This document shows positions 34,824-43,300 of a stretch of 64,000 nt of DNA, in pieces. The stretch lies in NCBI GenBank assembly GCA_963827725.1, contig CAWHBM010000003.1:62001-126000 (forward strand), given 5' to 3'. A program made the position numbers and the translations under genes. Position 1 is the stretch's first letter, and every line of letters begins with the position of its first letter. The notes beneath the pieces are model-generated. The model was given only the letters and a program-made list of their open reading frames with translations, ran no database searches and was not told the origin of the DNA. This DNA comes from VAXT01 sp963827725. GTDB lineage: Bacteria > Actinomycetota > Thermoleophilia > Gaiellales > Gaiellaceae.

Positions 34824-35650
34824 CTCGCCCAGCGCAGCGAGTACAGCAGCTGCTCGAGGCGTGCCGGGACCGGCCGCCAGGCCCAGTAGATCCGATATAC
34901 GAGCCGGCCGTGGGCGCGAAGACCACTCGTGCGGGACAGGGTCGTCGAGCGCCGGTAGAGGTCACGGTGCTTGGCGCGGAGCTGACGGACGACTCGGCGG
35001 AAGCTCTTGCGGTCCTGGTGCCACTTGGACTCGCCGTGGCGGCGGTACTCGATCGTCGTCGCGTCCACCTGCTCGCCGCTCCAGCCGTGTGCGAGCGCGT
35101 TCAGCCACAGCTCCCAGTCCTCGAACTGCTCGAAGCTCGCGTCGAAGCCGCCGATCTCCTCGAGCACGTTCCGGCGAACCAGGGCGCTCAGCCCGATGAT
35201 GTGGCGGTACAGGAGCTTGAACGGATCGTAGGGCGGAAAGCGGAGCTCCCCGTCCCAGGCCCCGAAGAAGCGCATGGAGCCGTATGCGAATCCGAGCGCG
35301 GAGTCAGCATCCAGAGGCTGTCGCATGGCGGCGACCGCGTTCGGGGCCAGCCGGTCGTCGCCGTCGAGGAAGAGGACGTACGGCGTCGTCGTCGCTGTAA
35401 GCCCGCGGTTGCGTGCCGCACAGACTCCGGCGTTCTGCTGCCGGATGACCTGGACGGAGTCGGGAAGCGTCGAGAGCACGTTCTGCGTCTCCGGATCGCT
35501 CGACCCGTCGTCGACCACGACGACGCTTGGTGCTCCGCCGGCCTGACCCAGGGCGCTGTCGACCGCCTCGGCTAGCCAAAGCCCCGAGTTGAATGAGGTG
35601 ATGACGACCGTGACGTCGTCGTTTTCGCGCGCAGGCGCCGTTGCCGCCAT
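34820..35650 (-). CDS. GT2-family glycosyltransferase
   Basis: A 276-residue GT-A enzyme: DVTVVITSFNSGLWLAEAVD, VVVVDDGSSDPETQNVL, VIRQQNAGVCAARNRGL, YVLFLDGDDRLAPNAVAAM (DxD site) and VRRNVLEEIGGFDASFEQFE. This is the ordinary WcaA-type GT2 arrangement. It is transcribed opposite to its neighbours as a single-gene unit, divergent from the methyltransferase at 35725 with 74 bases between the starts. Donor sugar unknown. Confidence 0.88.
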   Translation of the reverse strand: MAATAPARENDDVTVVITSFNSGLWLAEAVDSALGQAGGAPSVVVVDDGSSDPETQNVLSTLPDSVQVIRQQNAGVCAARNRGLTATTTPYVLFLDGDDRLAPNAVAAMRQPLDADSALGFAYGSMRFFGAWDGELRFPPYDPFKLLYRHIIGLSALVRRNVLEEIGGFDASFEQFEDWELWLNALAHGWSGEQVDATTIEYRRHGESKWHQDRKSFRRVVRQLRAKHRDLYRRSTTLSRTSGLRAHGRLVYRIYWAWRPVPARLEQLLYSLRWAS

Positions 35651-35724
35651 GCAGCGGATATCGGCACGGAAGCGGCCGGCCTTGACCGTTTCCGGGCGCC
35701 CGAACGGGGGGCGCGGTCAGTACC

Positions 35725-36513
35725 ATGCGCCCCCTGAGCACCCGGTCGGTGAGCCCAGACGAGACGAAGGGTCGCGTCCAGGAATTCTGGGAGGACGAGC
35801 CGTGCGGATCGGCCCACGCCGAGGCTCCTGAAGGCACCCCGGAGTATTTCGCCCAGGTCGAGCAGCGACGCAACGAGCTCGAGCCGTTCATTCCTCAGTT
35901 CGCCGACTTCGAGAGCGCGCGCGGCAAGCGATTGCTCGAGATCGGCGTCGGGCTCGGGACCGACTTCATCCGCTTCGCCCGCGCGGGCGCCCAGGTCACC
36001 GGCGTGGACCTCACCCAGCACGCCGTCGAGCTCGTGCGGCGACGGCTCGCATTGGAGGGGCTCGAAGGCGACGTACGAGTCGCGGACGCCGAGAGCTTGC
36101 CGTTCGACGACGCAAGTTTCGACCGGGTCTATTCTTGGGGCGTCCTGCACCACACGCCCCGCACCGAGCAGGCCGTCGCCGAGGCGATGCGGGTGCTTCG
36201 CCCAGGTGGAGAGATCTGCGTGATGCTCTACTCGCGCCACTCGTGGGTCGCGTACAAGCACTGGGTGCGCTTCGCCCTCCTCGAGGGGAAGCCGGGACGC
36301 TCCCTCGCCGACGTGCTCGCCGCCCACATGGAGAGCGAGGGGACGCGTGGCTTCACGAAGGACGAGCTGCGCGAGATATTCGAGGGCCTCGAGGACGTTC
36401 GGATCGAGAAGGTCGTGACTTCGTATGACCGCGAAAGGCTGGGCCCCATCGCGAGCCTGACGGGTCGCTGGCTCGGGTGGTTCAGCGTTATTCGCGGGCG
36501 GAAGGCACGCTGA
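35725..36513 (+). CDS. SAM-dependent methyltransferase
   Basis: A 262-residue class I methyltransferase. EFWEDEPCGSAHAEAPEGTP precedes the SAM site LLEIGVGLGTDFIRFARAGA, then TGVDLTQHAVELVRRRLAL, FDRVYSWGVLHHTPRTEQAV and VLRPGGEICVMLYSRHSWVA. The WGVLHHTP and YSRHSW elements are typical of sugar-locus methyltransferases of the UbiE/COQ5 type. It begins a run of plus-strand genes (methyltransferase, GT4, two methyltransferases). Confidence 0.88.
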   Translation: MRPLSTRSVSPDETKGRVQEFWEDEPCGSAHAEAPEGTPEYFAQVEQRRNELEPFIPQFADFESARGKRLLEIGVGLGTDFIRFARAGAQVTGVDLTQHAVELVRRRLALEGLEGDVRVADAESLPFDDASFDRVYSWGVLHHTPRTEQAVAEAMRVLRPGGEICVMLYSRHSWVAYKHWVRFALLEGKPGRSLADVLAAHMESEGTRGFTKDELREIFEGLEDVRIEKVVTSYDRERLGPIASLTGRWLGWFSVIRGRKAR

Positions 36514-37790
36514 AGCAACCGCTCGTCCTGCTGATCGGCGCTCCGCTCCCGCCGCCATATGGAGGCGTCGCGCGTTACATCCAGCTCCTGCTCCCCGCCC
36601 TCGCGCGTCGAGGCTTCCGCATTCGGGTCGTGCATCCGGGTCGCGGACCCGCGCCGCCCCTGCCAACCTTGCCCGACGGAAGCGAGCTGGAAGCCGAAGT
36701 GGTCGAGTTTCCGGGCGCGATCAAACTCGTCGGCTGGCTCCTACGCCGACCGCGGACCCTGGCGAGAATCCTCCGCCTGTACGGCAAGGCGCTCCTGCGG
36801 GCGCCGGGCTTTGCAGTCCCCGAGTTCGCGATGACAGCTTGTCTCATCAGATCGGGCGAACGAGTGCTGGACGGCGAGCGGCCGGCCATCGTCCACGGCT
36901 TCGACACGCCCTGGTCCTACGGCGTCGCGACTTTGCTGCTCGCGCGGGAAACCGGCGCGAAGAGCATGTTCTCGTTCTTCGGCGACGTCCTGCCGCACGC
37001 CGCCGAGCTCGAGCATTTCGAAGCCGCGGGTCGCTCGTTCGCACCCGCGAGCCGAGCTGTGCTGGAGGGAGTCGACCTCGCCGCGAGCATGACGAACCAC
37101 TGTCGGGAGCTCGTGCGCAGCCTGGGCCTCTCGCCCGATGAGGTTGCGCTCGTGCGCGTGATCGGGGACATGGATCCCTTCGATCCCGAGGTCGACGGCG
37201 AGGCCGTTCGCGGCCGCTACGGGGATGGCTCGATCCTTCTCTTCGTGGGCCAGGTTCGAGCTCGCAAGGGACCGCATCTCCTGGTCGAGGCTCTCCCCGC
37301 AATCCGCGAGCGCTTCCCCGGAACGATTGCGATCTTCGTTGGCCCGGACTACGGCTACGCGGAGGAGATCCAGTCGATCGCGAAGCGGCTCGGCGTGGAG
37401 GACGCAGTCGATGTCGTCGGCACGGTCGGGGACGACGAGCTTCCTTCCTACTACGCCGCCGCAGACATATTCGTCTTCCCGACCATGACGACGATCGAGT
37501 GTCTCGGGCTGTCCTTCGTCCAGGCGATGTTCGCCGGGGTCCCCGTCGTCGCAACGAGCATCGCCGGCGCCCCGGAAGTGATCCGCGAAGGGGTCGACGG
37601 GCGGCTCGTCGAGCCTGGTGACGCGCAAGCGCTCGCGAGAGCGGTCAACGAGCTCCTCGGCCTTCCCCCGGAGGAGCTTCAAGCACTCGGGGACCGAGGA
37701 CGACAGCGAGCCTCGGAGCTCTTCGAGAAGCAGGCGGTGCTGGACGACCTGCTCCGCTCGTACGATGGCCTTCTCTCTGCACGTGGCTGA
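36477..37790 (+). CDS. GT4-family glycosyltransferase
   Basis: A GT-B enzyme of about 426-437 residues: LVLLIGAPLPPPYGGVARYI, FFGDVLPHAAELEHFEAAGR, LLFVGQVRARKGPHLLVEAL and FPTMTTIECLGLSFVQAMFA, in which the second glutamate position of E-x7-E is replaced (IECLGLSFVQAM). The GTG at 36477 overlaps the previous gene by 37 bases. A CTG at 36510 with a GCGGAAGG ribosome site would give a 4-base overlap (CTGA) and a homology-consistent start (LKQPLVLLIG). Either is possible. Confidence 0.86.
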   Translation: MVQRYSRAEGTLKQPLVLLIGAPLPPPYGGVARYIQLLLPALARRGFRIRVVHPGRGPAPPLPTLPDGSELEAEVVEFPGAIKLVGWLLRRPRTLARILRLYGKALLRAPGFAVPEFAMTACLIRSGERVLDGERPAIVHGFDTPWSYGVATLLLARETGAKSMFSFFGDVLPHAAELEHFEAAGRSFAPASRAVLEGVDLAASMTNHCRELVRSLGLSPDEVALVRVIGDMDPFDPEVDGEAVRGRYGDGSILLFVGQVRARKGPHLLVEALPAIRERFPGTIAIFVGPDYGYAEEIQSIAKRLGVEDAVDVVGTVGDDELPSYYAAADIFVFPTMTTIECLGLSFVQAMFAGVPVVATSIAGAPEVIREGVDGRLVEPGDAQALARAVNELLGLPPEELQALGDRGRQRASELFEKQAVLDDLLRSYDGLLSARG

Positions 37791-38340
37791 CGCGTCCCCG
37801 CCAACCAAACTCCATCTCGGCTGCGGCCACGAGATCCTGCCGGGCTGGCTCAATCACGACCTGGTCGAGCTTCCCGGAGTGGACGTCGTCCACGATCTCG
37901 ATGCCTACCCGTGGCCTTTTGAGGACGACGCCTTCACGGAGGTGCGTCTCTACCACGTGCTCGAGCACCTGGCCGAGCCGATGAAGGCAATCGAGGAGCT
38001 GCATCGGATCAGCGCGCAAGGCGGGATCGTGAACATCCGTGTCCCGTACTGGAACTCGCAGGACTGGGCGAGCGACCCGACGCACCGGACTCGGTTCAAC
38101 GAGTACACGTTCGACTTCTTCGACCCGTCGAGGAGGCACGGCCGGATTCGCCCGTACTACTCGAAGGCGAAGTTCACGATCCGCTCGCAAGTGTTCTGGG
38201 TCAAGCCCGTGTGGATGTACCTGCCGGTCCGCAACAGGGTCGGCCGGCGGCTCCTGTCCGCCTTCGCGCGCCACATCGGCGGGGTCATCTGGGTCGTCGA
38301 GTGGGAGCTCGCCGCGCTCAAGGATGGCTCGACCGGCTGA
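37765..38340 (+). CDS. Small SAM-dependent methyltransferase-like protein
   Basis: A 191-residue protein with KLHLGCGHEILPGWLNHDL at the N-terminus, VDVVHDLDAYPWPFEDDAF, VRLYHVLEHLAEPMKAIEEL and GGIVNIRVPYWNSQDWASDP. The HLGCG...GWxNxD...HVLEH pattern is that of the short COG4627-type methyltransferases common in glycan loci. ATG 37765 overlaps the GT4 gene by 26 bases; a GTG at 37783 is an alternative. Target hydroxyl unknown. Confidence 0.83.
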   Translation: MAFSLHVADASPPTKLHLGCGHEILPGWLNHDLVELPGVDVVHDLDAYPWPFEDDAFTEVRLYHVLEHLAEPMKAIEELHRISAQGGIVNIRVPYWNSQDWASDPTHRTRFNEYTFDFFDPSRRHGRIRPYYSKAKFTIRSQVFWVKPVWMYLPVRNRVGRRLLSAFARHIGGVIWVVEWELAALKDGSTG

Positions 38341-38399
38341 ATCGCCATCCCCAGGGTCGACGGCCAGCGACTCGATTCCCGGCCTGGAAGAATCGCGGC

Positions 38400-39164
38400 T
38401 TGCCCTCCTCGCCACGATCGATCGCACTTCGCTATCTGCGCAGCCGACACGAGACTAGGCAGGCGCGTCGCGTAATCCGCGAGCTCGATCGAGCAGGCGG
38501 TGTCGCGAGCTTCACGGAGCCGGCGATGCTTCCGGGAGGGTACGGCGAAGGTGCAAACGAGCGCGTCGTCGAGATCCCGTGGGTGCTCGGGCGCCGTCCG
38601 ACGGGCTGCGTCCTCGATGCCGGCTCCTCGCTGAATCATCTGCAGTACCTCGACCGCCTTGTCCCCCTCATCGACGAGCTCCACATCGCTACGCTCGTCT
38701 TCGAGGGCGCGGCGTATCCGGAGCGCGGCATCTCATACGTCTACGGAGACCTCCGCGAGCTCCCCTACCGCGACGGGTATTTCGACACCGTGATCTCGAT
38801 CTCGACGCTCGAGCATGTGGGGATGGACAACACGGCCTACGGCGGCTCGGTTCCACGCGCGGACGACCCGGCGCACGAATCCGAGCGAGCGGTCGCGGAG
38901 CTGGCGCGGGTCCTGCGAGAAGGCGGACGCCTCCTGCTCTCGGTCCCGTACGGGGCACGCGAGGACCACGGCTCGTTTCGGCAGCTCGACCGGGCGGATG
39001 TCGAACAGCTCGCGGCCGCAGCTCGACCGCGCGAAGTGGAGGTGGTCGTCTATCGGGCCTTCGACTCGGGGTGGCAGCTGAGCGACCTCGACCGGGCCGC
39101 GGACGCCCGCTACCGTTCCGGCTTCGGTGCCGAAGCAGTCGCCTGCATCGACCTCGCCTGCTAG
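38400..39164 (+). CDS. SAM-dependent methyltransferase-like protein
   Basis: About 254 residues, with GGVASFTEPAMLPGGYGEGA, GCVLDAGSSLNHLQYLDRLV, ISYVYGDLRELPYRDGYFDT, VISISTLEHVGMDNTAYGG and VLREGGRLLLSVPYGAREDH. The layout fits DUF268-like/methyltransferase proteins. The usual GxGxG is reduced to DAGSSLN, so SAM binding may be altered. No good ATG exists; TTG 38400 is the most plausible start, while earlier in-frame starts overlap the previous gene with low-complexity arginine-rich sequence. Confidence 0.72.
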   Translation: MPSSPRSIALRYLRSRHETRQARRVIRELDRAGGVASFTEPAMLPGGYGEGANERVVEIPWVLGRRPTGCVLDAGSSLNHLQYLDRLVPLIDELHIATLVFEGAAYPERGISYVYGDLRELPYRDGYFDTVISISTLEHVGMDNTAYGGSVPRADDPAHESERAVAELARVLREGGRLLLSVPYGAREDHGSFRQLDRADVEQLAAAARPREVEVVVYRAFDSGWQLSDLDRAADARYRSGFGAEAVACIDLAC

Positions 39165-39187
39165 CAACTGGAGCGCGCCCAACTTCC

Positions 39188-39958
39188 CTAGCGCCTGACG
39201 GCAGCCAGGTAGAAGTCGGACGCGAGCCGCGGGAAGCGGCGTCCAAGCCGCTTGTTCGCCTCCGTCACTCGGGCTACGCCTGAGAAGGCGAGATCGGTGA
39301 AAGGGCCACAGAAGAGGATCGCGCCGCGCGCCTCGACCACCTCGAAGCCTGCGCGCGACAACTCCTCATGGATCGAGCGCCAGGTGAAGCGCTGCTGGTG
39401 CGGAGAGTCGGCGAGAGTCATCGGCTCGGCGCTCGCGCTCCAATCGGCACGCTCGGCTTTCAGGCGGCGCAGTCGGCCGGCCATCCGACCCGAGCCCAGA
39501 CGCCGGTAGAGCCGGTCGATGCCGGTCCGGTACCAGAGCGCGTTCTCCAGCTCGAACAGGCTGTACCCGTTCGGTGTCGTCACGAGCAGCTTGCCCTCGG
39601 GGACGAGCTTGTCCCGGATCAGCTCGAGCGAGGCCCGTAGCCCCTCGTCGTCCAGGTGCTCGAGGATCTCGGACGCGATGACCGCGTCGAACGGTCCAGG
39701 CAGCTCGCTGAGGTCGACCGCTTGCAGCGCTTCGGGATCGAGGCCTGCCTCGCGGAACAGCCCTCTGCCGTGCTCGACGCTCCGCTCGTCGAGGTCGACG
39801 CCGATGACGTCGTATCCCCAAGCGCGAAGCGGCAGGGTGATCAGCCGACCGGTGCCGCAGCCGAACTCGACAGTCCGTTCCTCCGGGCGCAAGTGGTCAC
39901 GCAGCCAGTGCAAGCGCTGGAGGTGCCCGTAGATGTTCTCGCGGGGAACGATCTCCAT
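39188..39958 (-). CDS. SAM-dependent methyltransferase
   Basis: A 256-residue class I methyltransferase from ATG 39958 (MEIVPRENIYGHLQRLHWLR). SAM motifs are TVEFGCGTGRLITLPLRAWG, VIGVDLDERSVEHGRGLF and FDAVIASEILEHLDDEGLRA, followed by VPEGKLLVTTPNGYSLFELE. The start overlaps the flippase stop by one base (TGATG), so the two are coupled. Longer starts run into the flippase frame. It probably modifies the flippase's glycan. Confidence 0.86.
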   Translation of the reverse strand: MEIVPRENIYGHLQRLHWLRDHLRPEERTVEFGCGTGRLITLPLRAWGYDVIGVDLDERSVEHGRGLFREAGLDPEALQAVDLSELPGPFDAVIASEILEHLDDEGLRASLELIRDKLVPEGKLLVTTPNGYSLFELENALWYRTGIDRLYRRLGSGRMAGRLRRLKAERADWSASAEPMTLADSPHQQRFTWRSIHEELSRAGFEVVEARGAILFCGPFTDLAFSGVARVTEANKRLGRRFPRLASDFYLAAVRR

Positions 39959-41277
39959 CAGCTCTTGCTCAACGAAACGCGCACGAACTGAACGACCTCG
40001 CGTAGCCGAGGGCGCAGCGATCGGAATCCTCCGGCTTCCTTCGCGAAGAGCCACATGTGCAGCGCTAGGAGAACCATGTACGAGACGCTCGACGTGATGG
40101 AGGCCACGTAGGCTCCTCGCCCGGGCAAGAAGAGAACGTTGAGGACGACGTTCAGTCCGATCCCGAAGAACCAGATCACGATCGCCTGCCGCGGGAAGCC
40201 CCGGCCGGCAAAGTGGCTCGACAGGATCGTCAGCATGCCGAAGGCGTAGATGCCCGGCACGAGCCAGTAGTACAGCGACGTCGCTCCAGAGTATTCGGGA
40301 CCAAAGAACGTGCGGATCGCCGGTCCTGCAAGCGGAACGGTCAGGAGGCAGAGCAATCCGTAGAGCACGGCTACCGAGCGAAAGATCTCGGCACTCGCCT
40401 TCGTTGGATCTCCTCGGGCGACGCGAGGAAGGAGGTTCAGCCCGATCACCATCGGCAGCACAAACATGCCGTCCGCAAGAGTCGCGGCGACGGAATACAG
40501 CCCCGCCTCGTGCGCGCCGAGGTAGCCGTTGACGAGGAGGAGGTCGAACCGGATCACGAGGTACGAGAGGACAATGGCGACGTAGACCCTGAACCCGTAC
40601 TTGAGCATCTCGCGTGCGAGGCGAAAGTCGGGAACGGCGAGTCTCTTCGTGTGCCGAGCAAGCAGCGCGACGTAGATCACGACCGCGACATAGCGGCCGG
40701 CAGCGATCACGGCGAGTGCACCCGTGACGCGGAAGTCGAAGAACACGAAGCCGACGACGACGCCGATGAGCGTGAGTGCAGCCTGACCCGCCTCGACAGC
40801 GTTGTAGGCGATCATCCGCCCCTCGCCCAGCAGCACGCTCTGGAGGAAATAGGCAGCGAGGGCGGCGGGAATTCCCGCCAAAGTCACGGCGAGAGGCGTC
40901 CAGCCAAGCCCTTCGAGAGCCTCCGGCGCAGCCAGCTTGAGCGCGGCCCCAACCCCGACGAGCACGAGCCCGAGAACGGCGCTGAGCCAGTACGAGTTCA
41001 GCACGATTCGCGGCAGCAAGGCCGCGTCGCGTGCCGCGAAGTATGGATTGGCGGTCCCGATTCCGAGACCACCGACCTGCACGAGGAGGAGCGTCAGGCT
41101 GTACGCGACAGCAAATGTTCCTTGGCCCGAGGGGCCGAGCTCGCGCGCGATCACGACCGCGGTGAGAAGGCCGAGGAAGAGCGTGGCCATCTTGCCGCCA
41201 AAGGTCACGAACACATCTGTCCGCAGCCTGCCGGGCTGCCCCGCGGCGACAAAGGGCTCAGCTTCCATGGGCGCCAT
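39958..41277 (-). CDS. Polysaccharide flippase (Wzx/MATE-like, MOP superfamily)
   Basis: A 439-residue membrane protein with about 12-14 helices. It begins VFVTFGGKMATLFLGLLTAV VIARELGPSG-like, the classic Wzx entry, with GTFAVAYSLTLLLVQVGGLG, LAAYFLQSVLLGEGRMIAYN, FDLLLVNGYLGAHEAGLYSV and PLAGPAIRTFFGPEYSGATS. It would flip undecaprenyl-diphosphate-linked repeat units. It is the only such protein in the window and represents the Wzx/Wzy-like route, alongside the Wzm/Wzt exporter. Divergent from the GT4 gene at 41306 by 28 bases. Confidence 0.88.
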   Translation of the reverse strand: MAPMEAEPFVAAGQPGRLRTDVFVTFGGKMATLFLGLLTAVVIARELGPSGQGTFAVAYSLTLLLVQVGGLGIGTANPYFAARDAALLPRIVLNSYWLSAVLGLVLVGVGAALKLAAPEALEGLGWTPLAVTLAGIPAALAAYFLQSVLLGEGRMIAYNAVEAGQAALTLIGVVVGFVFFDFRVTGALAVIAAGRYVAVVIYVALLARHTKRLAVPDFRLAREMLKYGFRVYVAIVLSYLVIRFDLLLVNGYLGAHEAGLYSVAATLADGMFVLPMVIGLNLLPRVARGDPTKASAEIFRSVAVLYGLLCLLTVPLAGPAIRTFFGPEYSGATSLYYWLVPGIYAFGMLTILSSHFAGRGFPRQAIVIWFFGIGLNVVLNVLFLPGRGAYVASITSSVSYMVLLALHMWLFAKEAGGFRSLRPRLREVVQFVRVSLSKS

Positions 41278-41293
41278 GGTCGCAGAGCCGTGA

Positions 41294-41299
41294 GATGCT
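41294..41299 (+). promoter_or_regulatory. Putative -10 hexamer for the GT4 gene at 41306
   Basis: GATGCT lies six bases before GTG 41306; the following TTCGATC-GTG is nearly the same as at the PLDc_N gene (7289-7297). It lies in the 28-base divergent spacer. Confidence 0.3.
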
Positions 41300-41305
41300 T
41301 CGATC

Positions 41306-42448
41306 GTGAGGCGGCTGCTCCTCGTAAGTCACCGCCCGGTCGACCAGGCGGGGGGTCCGGCGGCCCGGTGGCGCTCGTTCCAGCGCCACCTGCCACTGCA
41401 CGGCTGGGAGGTGGACGTACTGTCGGCTCCGGCACGACCGAGCGCAAACGAGTTCGGCGGCGGGCGAACCGCACAGAGCCGGGCCCGCGTGATGACGGTC
41501 CTCGGTCGGGTCGCCGGGCCCGCTTTCCGCCTGCTCAATCTGCGTCCGGAAGCTCTTCCCCTGTCGACGACCTGGATCCCGAAGGGGACCAGGCAGGCCA
41601 AGGAACGGATGCACGAGGGAGGGTACGACGCGGTCCTCGCGACAGGCCCACCCTTCGCGGCTCTCGTCGCGGCCCGCCGCGCTGCGGACGAGGTGCCCCT
41701 GGTCGTCGAGCTACGCGACCTCTGGGCGGGGAACCCGGCGACCGACCGAGGCAGCGGCTTGCTCCGCCGGCTCGAAGCTTGGGTGGTGAGCGGAGCGGAC
41801 GCCGTCGTCGTCGTGACAGACGAGGCGGCCGAGGATGTACGCCGTCGCCATCCGGGCGCCCGAGTCGAGGTGATTCCAAACGGGTTCGAGCCCGAGCTTC
41901 TCGACTTGCGCCGTCCGGCGACGGGCAGGCCCCAGAGGATCCTCCACTCGGGAACCCTGACCGCTGACAGGCCGCTGGCGCCGCTCCTCCGGATGCTTCC
42001 GCCCGAGCTCCGCCTCATGCTGCACGGTTATGTCGCTCCGCAGATCCAAAATGAGATCGAGGAGTCCGGGATGGATGTCGAGATCGTTCCGCCTTCGGCC
42101 TGGGAGGACGCGATCAGCCGAATCGCCGAAGCGGACGTCTGCCTGGTGACCCAGGCGGGCAGCGCGGGGGACGCTACGGCGATCGCCGCGAAGGTCTATG
42201 AGTACCTCGCGCTCGGCAAGCCAGTCCTGTGCCTCTCCCACGGCGGGGCAACGGAGGCGCTGCTTCGACGCCTCAGCGCTGACGGGCTCTGCGCACGCCT
42301 CGACGACGAGCGTTCGATCGAAGAGGCGCTCGAGCGGATCCTCGCCGGCAACCTTCCGCCGGCCGTTCCGCCGGAGAAGCTTGCGCCTTACGCGCGCCCA
42401 CGCCTCGCGCAGCGCCTGGCCGAGCTTCTGGAAACGGTGTCTGACTAG
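41306..42448 (+). CDS. GT4-family glycosyltransferase (WbuB/GT4-like)
   Basis: A 380-residue GT-B protein: RRLLLVSHRPVDQAGGPAAR, YDAVLATGPPFAALVAARRA, VPLVVELRDLWAGNPATDRG, VEVIPNGFEPELLDLRRP, ISRIAEADVCLVTQAGSAGD and AAKVYEYLALGKPVLCLSHG. The RDLW and VYEYLALGKP motifs mark the WbuB-like branch, also seen at the right end of the window. GTG start. It converges on the methyltransferase at 42445 with a four-base overlap. Confidence 0.86.
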   Translation: MRRLLLVSHRPVDQAGGPAARWRSFQRHLPLHGWEVDVLSAPARPSANEFGGGRTAQSRARVMTVLGRVAGPAFRLLNLRPEALPLSTTWIPKGTRQAKERMHEGGYDAVLATGPPFAALVAARRAADEVPLVVELRDLWAGNPATDRGSGLLRRLEAWVVSGADAVVVVTDEAAEDVRRRHPGARVEVIPNGFEPELLDLRRPATGRPQRILHSGTLTADRPLAPLLRMLPPELRLMLHGYVAPQIQNEIEESGMDVEIVPPSAWEDAISRIAEADVCLVTQAGSAGDATAIAAKVYEYLALGKPVLCLSHGGATEALLRRLSADGLCARLDDERSIEEALERILAGNLPPAVPPEKLAPYARPRLAQRLAELLETVSD

Positions 42449-43293
42449 GAGGGTTCTCGGGCTGCGCAGGCCAGCAGCACCTCGCGCATCGAGGCGAAGC
42501 GCCGGCGCGGCCAGTCGGCAGCGATTCGGCGGAGCAACCGGTCGTCAGGCCACGGCGTGTAGTTGAGCGTCACGATCTCGTCCACCGCGAGCCCGCTCCA
42601 CGTCAAGACGTCCACGAGCTCCTTGGCGGTGTATTCATGGTGATGGCCGGTGAATGGTGGCTCGGCGTCCCAGATGTCGGCGATCGGCGGAAGCGGGCTC
42701 TTCCCCAGCAGCAGGCCGACTCGCCGAGGCCAGTAGGCGATGTTCGGCACGTCCGCGACTATGCGGCCACCGTCCGCGAGCAGCGCCTCGATGTTCCGTA
42801 GGAGCGGTCGCGGCGAGGAGGGCAGGTGCTCGAGGATCGCCATCGCCGCGACGAGGTCGAAGCGCTCATCGGGAAGCGAGCTGAGAGGCTCGGTCAGGTC
42901 GAGGTCCCAGACCTCGACACCCTGCCCGACAAGGTGGTCGCGGAGGCCGTCGAAGGCGCCGTAGTAGTAGCTGTACTTCTCGACCAACGTGACCTGCGCT
43001 CCGAGCCGGGCCAGCGCCAGCGGCATCGCGCCCAGGAAGCCCCCGACGTCAAGGAAGCGCAGCGGCTCCTGCGACGCTGGGTCACCGTGACGCGCGAAAA
43101 GCTCGAGTGCCGCCGCATAGCGGGTCTCGGAGGTGTTGAGGTAAGCGATGGCGTTGAAGCGCTCGGGTCTCCAGCCCGGGTTGTGGCGCGCGACTACCTC
43201 CAAGCGCTCGGAGGTTAGGAACGGCCCGATCTCGCGGACGGCTTCACGGTAGACGGGGGGAAAACGCTCGTGTAGGGAGAGTGAGGTCTGCAT
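42445..43293 (-). CDS. SAM-dependent methyltransferase
   Basis: A 282-residue methyltransferase starting at ATG 43293 (MQTSLSLHERFPPVYREAVR), seven bases after the wecB stop. Motifs are LRFLDVGGFLGAMPLALARL, VTLVEKYSYYYGAFDGLRDH, FDLVAAMAILEHLPSSPRPL, GGRIVADVPNIAYWPRRVG and the conserved HHHEYTAKELVDVLTWSGL. The last pattern is shared by glycan-locus methyltransferases. Co-directional with wecB, so probably one operon. Confidence 0.87.
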   Translation of the reverse strand: MQTSLSLHERFPPVYREAVREIGPFLTSERLEVVARHNPGWRPERFNAIAYLNTSETRYAAALELFARHGDPASQEPLRFLDVGGFLGAMPLALARLGAQVTLVEKYSYYYGAFDGLRDHLVGQGVEVWDLDLTEPLSSLPDERFDLVAAMAILEHLPSSPRPLLRNIEALLADGGRIVADVPNIAYWPRRVGLLLGKSPLPPIADIWDAEPPFTGHHHEYTAKELVDVLTWSGLAVDEIVTLNYTPWPDDRLLRRIAADWPRRRFASMREVLLACAAREPS

Positions 43294-43300
43294 TGGGTTG

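Noticed and set aside
40213..41967. 584-codon plus-strand frame across the flippase and the next GT4
   Set aside because: Complement of a transmembrane protein; contradicts two well-supported genes.
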